Positions 7,738 through 12,317 of a stretch of DNA of 12,317 nt are shown here, in pieces (within the stretch, counting starts at the first letter, position 1; each line of letters opens with the position of its first letter). The notes under the pieces were generated by a model. That model was not told the DNA's origin, ran no database searches, and worked only from the letters and a program-made list of their open reading frames with translations. The position numbers and the translations under genes are program-made. The stretch covers positions 1 to 12,317 of the forward strand of contig JAGHYP010000053.1 of NCBI GenBank assembly GCA_017743585.1, in the 5' to 3' direction. This stretch comes from Chloroflexota bacterium. GTDB taxonomy: Bacteria > Chloroflexota > Anaerolineae > Aggregatilineales > UBA2796.

Positions 7738-8143
7738 GCGGGCGGCAAGCTTCATCGCAGGTGGCGCGCCCGAACAGCCGATTGATCGCATAGCGCCGCC
7801 GCGCAATCCATGCGTAAACGCGCCTGCCCAGCCACGTGATTGGCGGCAGATACAGGAGCGGCGTCAGCCACGCTAAGAGCGGCGCGAAGCGCGCCATGTA
7901 GCGCACGCCGTCGTAACCCGTGTACAGCGCGCCATCGCTGCCAATGACGTGAATGGCGCCAAGCGCCGCGCTGCGCTCGACCTGCGGAAAACGCTGCTGC
8001 ACGCGCTCCCAATCTTGCACATCTATGAATTCTAGGCGCTTGCGCCAATCCAGCATGCGCCACAACCGCGCGGAGTTCACGCACAGGGCGCACATCCCGT
8101 CGTACAGCACAGCGACGCGCTCAGAGTTGCTCACAACGGTCAT
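7724..8143 (-). CDS. DCC-family (DUF393) thiol-disulfide oxidoreductase-like protein
   Basis: A 139-residue protein, ATG 8143-8141, with AGGGAG (8156-8151) 7 bases upstream on the minus strand. It starts with the family signature VLYDGMCALCVNSAR, whose D15-G-M-C18-A-L-C21 gives the DCC name. It continues with a beta strand LEFIDVQ and the GAIHVIGSDGALYTGYDGVRYM segment typical of the family. A hydrophobic helical region (about 87-113) follows, and the YAWIARRRYAINRLFG helix leads to a second cysteine pair, Cys129 and Cys133. The family has a thioredoxin-like fold and is presumed to do thiol-disulfide exchange, but no substrate is known. Length is normal (120-145). The last 14 bases overlap the end of the TPR gene. 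It is transcribed away from the UbiA-family gene, and the 99 bases between the two starts hold a 10-base perfect palindrome (8170-8179). Confidence 0.9.
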   Translation of the reverse strand: MTVVSNSERVAVLYDGMCALCVNSARLWRMLDWRKRLEFIDVQDWERVQQRFPQVERSAALGAIHVIGSDGALYTGYDGVRYMARFAPLLAWLTPLLYLPPITWLGRRVYAWIARRRYAINRLFGRATCDEACRPPSRP

Positions 8144-8193
8144 TTTTCCGCTCCCTAACTGATAAAGTTCGCATATGCGCGCTCATTTGCCCA

Positions 8194-8222
8194 CTGCTGC
8201 GCACGCGCTGCTCTGCTATAAT
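8194..8222 (+). promoter_or_regulatory. predicted promoter of the UbiA-MK-IPK operon
   Basis: A perfect -10 box TATAAT lies at 8217-8222. The best-placed -35 candidate 17 bases upstream (8194-8199) is poor, so recognition would depend on the -10 or on an activator. Transcription should begin near 8229, only about 14 bases before ATG 8243. No Shine-Dalgarno sequence precedes that ATG, so initiation may be leaderless or nearly so. Confidence 0.55.
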
Positions 8223-8242
8223 TCCTGACTTTGAACGCTGAA

Positions 8243-9220
8243 ATGCAGCTCAAGGACGAGATACGCTTGGAAAAACCTGCTACCCTCACAACCGCGCCTA
8301 TCCGAGCGGCGTGGCGATTGCTTCCGGCTTGGCTGCGCGGTTTGATCCGCACCATGCGTCCCAGTCAGTGGACGAAAAATCTGTTTGTCTTCATCCCAAT
8401 CCTTTTCGATAGGCAACTTGGGCAGTTTGACGCGCTGATGCGCGTCTCGGCTGCCTTTGCGCTCTACTGCTTGATGTCGAGCGCAGTCTATGTGCTGAAC
8501 GATATCGTGGACATCGAGCGCGACAGGCTGCATCCCAAGAAGCGGCATCGCCCAATCCCTTCGGGGCAGCTGCCGATGCCTATCGCGCTCTTCGCAGCGA
8601 TCAGCCTGCCGATTTTCACGCTGGTCGTTGCCTTCCTTGTGAGCGTGCCGTTAGCGCTCGTGCTGATCGCGTACTACGCCAAAGACCTCGCCTATTCGTT
8701 CTATCTGAAGAACGTGGTCATTTTGGACGTAGTCACAGTGGCGAGCGGTTTCATCATGCGCGTGGTCGCCGGCGTGGTCGTGATCAACGTCACCAATTTC
8801 TCGCCGTGGCTGTACGTTGTGGTCGGCGCGTTGGCGCTCTTTCTAGCAATTGGCAAGCGCCGCCAAGAGCTGCTCATGCTGGCGGGGGCAGCGCAAGAGG
8901 TGCGCACGACCTACAAAGATTACAACTTACAGCTGCTGGACGACATGCTGCGCATGGTGACCAATGCGACGCTGATCAGCTACACACTCTACACCTTTGA
9001 AGCGCGCACCAATCTGACAGGCAGCCTGATGCTGCTGAGCGTGCCTTTCGCGCTCTACGGCATGTTCCGCTACCTGTACTTGATTCACGTCAAAGGCGAA
9101 GGCAGCGCGCCCGATGAGTTGCTCTTCAAAGACAAGCCGCTGCTGATCACAACAATCTTATTCCTGCTGGTGGTCAGCGCGCTCATCTACCTGCCGCCAT
9201 GGCTGGATCGCATCCGGTGA
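8243..9220 (+). CDS. ubiA: UbiA-family prenyltransferase, decaprenyl-phosphate phosphoribosyltransferase-like
   Basis: A 325-residue integral membrane protein. ATG 8243 is preferred; TTG 8231 is an in-frame alternative, hard to exclude because neither has a ribosome site. The DPPR-synthase pattern is clear: MRPSQWTKN (38-46), the first Asp-rich motif NDIVDIERDRLHP (86-98) followed by RHRPIPSG, the second active-site region around YLKNVVILD (154-162), GKRRQEL, and the C-terminal DELLFKDKPLL (291-301). Eight or nine hydrophobic segments are visible, as expected. The founding enzyme, mycobacterial UbiA (Rv3806c), moves 5-phosphoribose from PRPP to decaprenyl phosphate, leading to a lipid-linked arabinose donor. 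Relatives act on other polyprenyl phosphates, so lipid length and pentose fate here are inferred. The gene is the first of an operon; its stop (9218-9220) is 3 bases from the mevalonate kinase start, which matches a role in using isoprenoid lipid. Confidence 0.9.
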   Translation: MQLKDEIRLEKPATLTTAPIRAAWRLLPAWLRGLIRTMRPSQWTKNLFVFIPILFDRQLGQFDALMRVSAAFALYCLMSSAVYVLNDIVDIERDRLHPKKRHRPIPSGQLPMPIALFAAISLPIFTLVVAFLVSVPLALVLIAYYAKDLAYSFYLKNVVILDVVTVASGFIMRVVAGVVVINVTNFSPWLYVVVGALALFLAIGKRRQELLMLAGAAQEVRTTYKDYNLQLLDDMLRMVTNATLISYTLYTFEARTNLTGSLMLLSVPFALYGMFRYLYLIHVKGEGSAPDELLFKDKPLLITTILFLLVVSALIYLPPWLDRIR

Positions 9221-9223
9221 GCG

Positions 9224-10159
9224 ATGGAGACCTACAGTGCGCCTGCCAAGATCATCCTGTTTGGCGAACATGCCGTTGTCTACGGCGAGCCTGCCATTGC
9301 GGCGCCGTTCAAGGCTCTGCAGGCGCAAGTGACCGCGATGCCCGCGCCGCCCGGCAGCGGCCTGAGCATCATCAGCGCTGCCAGCGGACTGACCCTGCAT
9401 GTCTCGCTCGACGACGGCACGCCCGATGACGCGCTCGTCTACGCCGCGCAGCTCGTCCTGAAAGCGCTCGACAAGCCGCCGCCTGACTTGACGCTCGCGT
9501 TGCGCTCGAGCATCCCGATTGGCGGCGGCTTCGGCAGCAGCGCCGCGGTCAGCACAGCCCTGATGCGCGCGCTGAGCGCGGCACTTGGCGCGCCGCTCTC
9601 AGGCGAAGCGCTCAATAGCTTGGTCTACGAAGCGGAGCGGTTGCATCACGGCACGCCAAGCGGCGTCGATAACACAGTGATTGTCTATGAGCAGCCTGTG
9701 TATTTTGTTCGCGGCACACCGCCTGAGACTTTCCGCATCGGCGCGCCGCTGACCTTCCTAGTAGCTGATTCGGGCGTGAGCGCTTCCACGCGCGAGACAG
9801 TGAGCGATGTGCGCCAGCTCTACATGCGAGACCAAGCGCGCTACGGCGCGATCATCGGCGAGATCGGCGACGTTGTGCGCACGGCGCGCGCGTTGATCGA
9901 GTCAGGCGGCGCGCCGAGAGAGCTTGGCGCGCTGATGAACGCAAATCACGACTTGTTGCGCGCTTTGAGCGTCTCGTCGGCGCACCTTGATCGCCTGTGC
10001 GCAGCAGCGCGCGATAGCGGCGCGTATGGCGCAAAGTTGAGCGGCGGCGGTCGCGGCGGCAGCCTGATCGCCCTAGTCGAGCCTGACCTCGCGCCCTCGA
10101 TTGCAGCGGCGCTGCGCTCGGCAGGTGCAGCACAGACGTGGCTGATGCAGCTGACATGA
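9224..10159 (+). CDS. mvk: mevalonate kinase
   Basis: A 311-residue GHMP-superfamily kinase that phosphorylates mevalonate with ATP to 5-phosphomevalonate in the cytoplasm. Start ATG 9224 follows the UbiA stop by 3 bases and has no clear ribosome site, so it probably depends on translational coupling. Motif 1 is AKIILFGEHAVVYGEPAIA (8-26). The glycine-rich ATP loop is PIGGGFGSSAAV (98-109). HHGTPSGVDN (141-150) carries the expected catalytic Asp149, and the C-terminal glycine motif is KLSGGGRGGSLIAL (271-284). The last differs from the commoner KLTGAGGGG but keeps the glycine pattern. HGTPSGVDN and GEHAVVYG favour mevalonate kinase over homoserine kinase, phosphomevalonate kinase or a decarboxylase. 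Length is typical of short archaeal/bacterial forms. The neighbouring IPK indicates that its product enters the alternative pathway through phosphomevalonate decarboxylase, which is not encoded here. Confidence 0.94.
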   Translation: METYSAPAKIILFGEHAVVYGEPAIAAPFKALQAQVTAMPAPPGSGLSIISAASGLTLHVSLDDGTPDDALVYAAQLVLKALDKPPPDLTLALRSSIPIGGGFGSSAAVSTALMRALSAALGAPLSGEALNSLVYEAERLHHGTPSGVDNTVIVYEQPVYFVRGTPPETFRIGAPLTFLVADSGVSASTRETVSDVRQLYMRDQARYGAIIGEIGDVVRTARALIESGGAPRELGALMNANHDLLRALSVSSAHLDRLCAAARDSGAYGAKLSGGGRGGSLIALVEPDLAPSIAAALRSAGAAQTWLMQLT

Positions 10160-10165
10160 GGCGAG

Positions 10166-10948
10166 ATGCTCACTTTTTTAAAGCTCGGCGGCTCGCTCAT
10201 CACGGATAAACGCGGACAACAGGCGTATCGCGCTGAGATCATGGCGCGCGCTGCCGCTGAGATCGCGGAAGCCTATACGCCTGAGCGGCCGCTTCTGATC
10301 GGACACGGCAGCGGCTCGTTTGGACACGTTGTAGCGCAGAAGTATGGCACTGTGTACGGCGTGCGCACGGCGACTGAGTGGCGCGGCTTCGCCGCGGTAA
10401 GCCTTGCGGCGCGTCGGCTGAACAACTTGGTCTTGGAGGCGCTCAGCGCGGCGGGCTTGCCAGTGCTCGGCTTTCAGCCGTCGGCTTCAGCGCGTTGCGT
10501 TGATGGAGAGCTGGTCAGCATGAAGAGCGAGCTGATCGAGCGCGCGCTGGCGCGGGGGCTGGTGCCGTTGGTACACGGCGACGTCGCTTTTGACGACGTG
10601 CGAGGCGGCACGATTCTTTCCACAGAGGCGATCTTTTTCTACCTCGCTGAGCGCCTGCAACCGAGTCGCATTTTGCTACTGGGCGAGACAGATGGCGTCT
10701 ACGACGCCGAGGGGCGAGTCATTCCGCGCATCACGCCGCAGAATTTTCCTGAGATCGCCGCGGCGCTACGCGGCTCAGACGGCACAGATGTCACGGGCGG
10801 CATGGCGGCCAAGGTGAAGGCGATGTTAGCGCTGACCGAGCGCGTGGCGGGCTTGCAAGTTCAGATCATGGGCTGCGGCGAAGCGGGACAGATTGCAGCA
10901 GCCTTGCGCGGCGATCTGGCGCTTGGCACGCGCATTGCAGCGCAGTAG
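10166..10948 (+). CDS. ipk: isopentenyl phosphate kinase
   Basis: A 260-residue kinase of the amino-acid-kinase superfamily that converts isopentenyl phosphate to isopentenyl diphosphate with ATP. ATG 10166 follows the mevalonate kinase stop by 6 bases; GAGG at 10158-10161 overlaps that stop and is a plausible ribosome site. Family motifs run in order: FLKLGGSLIT (4-13) with Lys6, GHGSGSFGH (46-54), whose final His54 corresponds to the phosphate-binding His that distinguishes IPK from other members, and VHGDVAFDD (136-144). ETDGVYD (174-180) and TDVTGGMAAKV (207-217) follow. The fosfomycin kinase FomA and glutamate 5-kinase share the fold, but the SFGH histidine, HGDV and the mevalonate kinase neighbour favour IPK. 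With the upstream kinase it brackets the decarboxylase step of the alternative mevalonate route described in archaea and Roseiflexus. Confidence 0.95.
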   Translation: MLTFLKLGGSLITDKRGQQAYRAEIMARAAAEIAEAYTPERPLLIGHGSGSFGHVVAQKYGTVYGVRTATEWRGFAAVSLAARRLNNLVLEALSAAGLPVLGFQPSASARCVDGELVSMKSELIERALARGLVPLVHGDVAFDDVRGGTILSTEAIFFYLAERLQPSRILLLGETDGVYDAEGRVIPRITPQNFPEIAAALRGSDGTDVTGGMAAKVKAMLALTERVAGLQVQIMGCGEAGQIAAALRGDLALGTRIAAQ

Positions 10949-11034
10949 CGCGTCAGAAGAACGTCTCGCTGCGGAAGCTCTCTGGGAGCATCTGAGCGCG
11001 CGATGCGCCAGCGCTCTCAAAAGCAACACCGCGC

Positions 11035-11051
11035 GCCCGACGAGTTCGGGC
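11035..11051. terminator. weak hairpin downstream of ipk
   Basis: GCCCGA (11035-11040) and TCGGGC (11046-11051) form a perfect 6-base stem around a 5-base loop, 87 bases after the ipk stop. No run of T follows on either strand, so termination here is only a possibility. Confidence 0.25.
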
Positions 11052-11068
11052 TGTGCTGCAAAATCTAG

Positions 11069-11086
11069 TTGACTTTATTGACTTTA
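11069..11086. repeat. 9-base tandem duplication
   Basis: TTGACTTTA occurs twice head to tail (11069-11077 and 11078-11086), and a partial third unit (TTA) follows. Each copy contains a -35-like TTGACT, but no -10 lies at the right distance. It may be replication slippage or a double binding site; nothing in the sequence decides this. Confidence 0.6.
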
Positions 11087-11166
11087 TTACCTGCACAGTT
11101 GCCACACAATTGCTTGCGCGCCATTGACGGCAATGACGCTGCTGCGCCATTGCTACGCTGAGCCAC

Positions 11167-11193
11167 TTGACAAGCGCGCTGCGCCTCTATAAA
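11167..11193 (+). promoter_or_regulatory. predicted promoter of dgt, with inverted repeat at the start site
   Basis: A perfect -35 box TTGACA (11167-11172) is followed after 15 bases by TATAAA (11188-11193); taking TAAAGT (11190-11195) instead gives 17 bases. Transcription would start near 11200, within TAAAG (11190-11194) and CTTTA (11201-11205), an inverted repeat with a 6-base gap that could be a small operator. The leader is about 35 bases and carries TGAGGA at 11224-11229 as ribosome site. Confidence 0.5.
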
Positions 11194-11236
11194 GTCTTAG
11201 CTTTACAAGCGCACGTGAGGCGATGAGGAAATCATC

Positions 11237-12298
11237 ATGCTCATCAGCCGCGAGAAGCGGGAAGAGCTGGAAGAGCAACTGCTCGCACCGTACGCGATAC
11301 GCAGCCGCGCCAGTCGCGGCCGGCAGCACCCTGAGCCTGACGACGCGTATCGCACAGCTTTCCAGCGCGACCGCGACCGCATCTTGCACACGACTGCGTT
11401 CCGCCGCCTTGAGTACAAAACCCAAGTCTTCGTGAATTATGAGGGCGATCACTATCGCACGCGCCTGACTCACACGCTCGAGGTGGCGCAGATCGGGCGC
11501 AGCATTGCGCGCGCGCTCGGCGCGAACGAAGACCTGGTGGAGGGCATCTGCCTCGCACACGATCTCGGTCACTCGCCGTTCGGTCACCAAGGCGAGTTCA
11601 CTTTAGACGCCCTGATGCGCGAGCACGGTGGCTTCAATCACAATCACCAAACCTACCGCATTGTGACCGTGCTTGAGACGCGCTATCAGGGTTGGCAAGG
11701 CCTGAACCTGACCTATGAACTCTTGGAAGGCATTGCCAAGCACGAGACCGAGTACGATCTGAGCAGTCTCTTGGGCTACGATTCGAATCTGCGCGGCAGC
11801 CTTGAGGCGCAGATCGCCAACGCAGCTGATGAACTCGCCTACAACGCCCACGATCTTGACGATGGCTTGCGCTCGGGCTTAATCGTGCCTGAGCAGCTGG
11901 CTGAGCTTGAGCTGTGGCAGCGCGTGACAGCGGAAATTGGCTGGCGAGGCGGCAAGCTGGACGACGTGACGCGCCATCAAATTGTCCGCCGTCTGATTCA
12001 CATCGAGAACTTGGACGTGATTGACGCCACTGCGGCTGCCATTCGGGCGAGCGGCGCGCAGACGCCAGAGGATATTCAACGCTTGCCGTACAACGTCGTC
12101 ACGCACTCTGAACCGTTCAAGCGGATGAATCGGCAGCTGAAGGACTTTCTCTATCACAATCTGTACTGCCACTACCGCGTTGTGCGCATGGGCGAGAAAG
12201 CGCGCCGCTTCTTGACCGATCTGTTCAACGCCTTTGTAGCCAATCCGCGCCAGATGCCGCCATCAGCGCAGGCGCGCATTGAGCAAGACGGCGTGCAT
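11237..12298 (+). CDS. dgt: deoxyguanosinetriphosphate triphosphohydrolase-like protein (3' truncated)
   Basis: The frame is open from ATG 11237 to the end of the window with no stop, so the gene is cut by the contig end; 354 genuine residues are visible, ending at His354 (12296-12298). The start follows TGAGGA by 7 bases. HD-superfamily dNTP triphosphohydrolases hydrolyse dGTP or other dNTPs to nucleoside and tripolyphosphate, limiting the nucleotide pool. Visible family features are TAFRRLEYKTQVF (53-65), RTRLTHTLEVAQI (74-86) with metal ligand His79, AHDLGHSPFGHQGE (107-120) with the His108-Asp109 pair, FNHNHQT (133-139), GIAKHE (165-170), and ADELAYNAHDLDDG (197-210) with the last metal ligand Asp198. 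These proteins are usually near 380 residues, so some 25-35 are missing. The reading frame continues for six more codons into adapter sequence; those residues are not real. Confidence 0.95.
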
Positions 12299-12317
12299 CT
12301 GTCTCTTATACACATCT
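12299..12317. other. Tn5/Nextera mosaic-end adapter (sequencing artefact)
   Basis: The final 19 bases, CTGTCTCTTATACACATCT, are the exact reverse complement of the Tn5 19-base mosaic end used in tagmentation libraries. They sit flush with the end of the window, inside the dgt frame, with no other transposon sequence. This is untrimmed library adapter and should be removed from the contig. Confidence 0.97.

Larger units (their letters stand above)
10949..11236. other. intergenic region between ipk and dgt
   Basis: The longest stretch without a supported gene (288 bases). It holds a weak hairpin (11035-11051), a 9-base tandem duplication (11069-11086), and the dgt promoter and ribosome site (11167-11229). 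Base composition becomes visibly AT-richer around 11055-11115. On the minus strand the last 25 or so codons of an open frame ending at 10953 have genome-like codon use, but no convincing start or protein family was found. Confidence 0.6.

Noticed and set aside
11069..11086. Start of a CRISPR-like or larger repeat array
   Set aside because: Only two 9-base units occur, directly adjoining with no spacers, and no cas genes are in the window.
11153..11590. Minus-strand open frame (145 codons) over the dgt start
   Set aside because: It covers the clear HD-domain coding region and the dgt promoter on the opposite strand; no homology was recognised.
12299..12317. Transposon end or insertion site at the right edge
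   Set aside because: Only the synthetic 19-base mosaic end is present, exactly at the sequence terminus, with no IS50 or Tn5 gene sequence; library adapter explains it fully.

Overview
The window looks like a piece of a GC-rich Chloroflexota genome (Anaerolineae- or Roseiflexus-like). Three things suggest this. A mevalonate kinase gene sits directly beside an isopentenyl phosphate kinase gene, the pair that marks the alternative mevalonate route known from Roseiflexus and archaea. There is a helicase-C-like protein and a winged-helix/TPR protein of kinds I associate with that phylum. Codon use is strongly biased to GCG/GCC Ala, CGC Arg and GAG Glu throughout. The assignment is an inference. 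No rRNA, tRNA, IS element or CRISPR was seen. Coding density is very high and genes are on both strands.

Layout. 1-569 (+): C-terminal end of a FadN-type 3-hydroxyacyl-CoA dehydrogenase/enoyl-CoA hydratase. 641-1285 (+): membrane-anchored DUF4230-like protein, followed by a strong hairpin. 1388-1993 (+): SCO1/SenC copper lipoprotein. 1971-6007 (-): two-gene operon of a helicase-associated-domain protein and RecJ, joined by an ATGA overlap; the end of recJ overlaps the end of the SCO gene. 6118-7737 (+): winged-helix/TPR protein resembling the C-terminal half of a STAND NTPase, transcribed away from the helicase-like gene through a compact divergent promoter region. 7724-8143 (-): small DCC-family thiol-disulfide protein, overlapping the TPR gene tail to tail. 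8243-10948 (+): tight operon of a UbiA-family decaprenyl-phosphate phosphoribosyltransferase, mevalonate kinase and isopentenyl phosphate kinase. 10949-11236: the largest non-coding stretch, holding a promoter. 11237-12298 (+): dGTPase (HD superfamily), cut off by the contig end.

How the genes work together. Mevalonate kinase makes 5-phosphomevalonate and IPK makes IPP from isopentenyl phosphate. The phosphomevalonate decarboxylase that links them is not in the window. The UbiA-family enzyme consumes a polyprenyl phosphate made from IPP, so the operon plausibly couples isoprenoid supply to a lipid-linked pentose. RecJ with its partner, and dGTPase, belong to DNA repair and nucleotide-pool maintenance.

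The last 19 bases (12299-12317) match the Tn5/Nextera mosaic-end adapter exactly. They are almost certainly library sequence, not genome, and the dGTPase reading frame runs into them. I see no convincing new defence or mobile system. The most unusual items are the STAND-like protein without an NTPase domain, the UbiA-MK-IPK operon, and the RecJ/helicase-like coupling.
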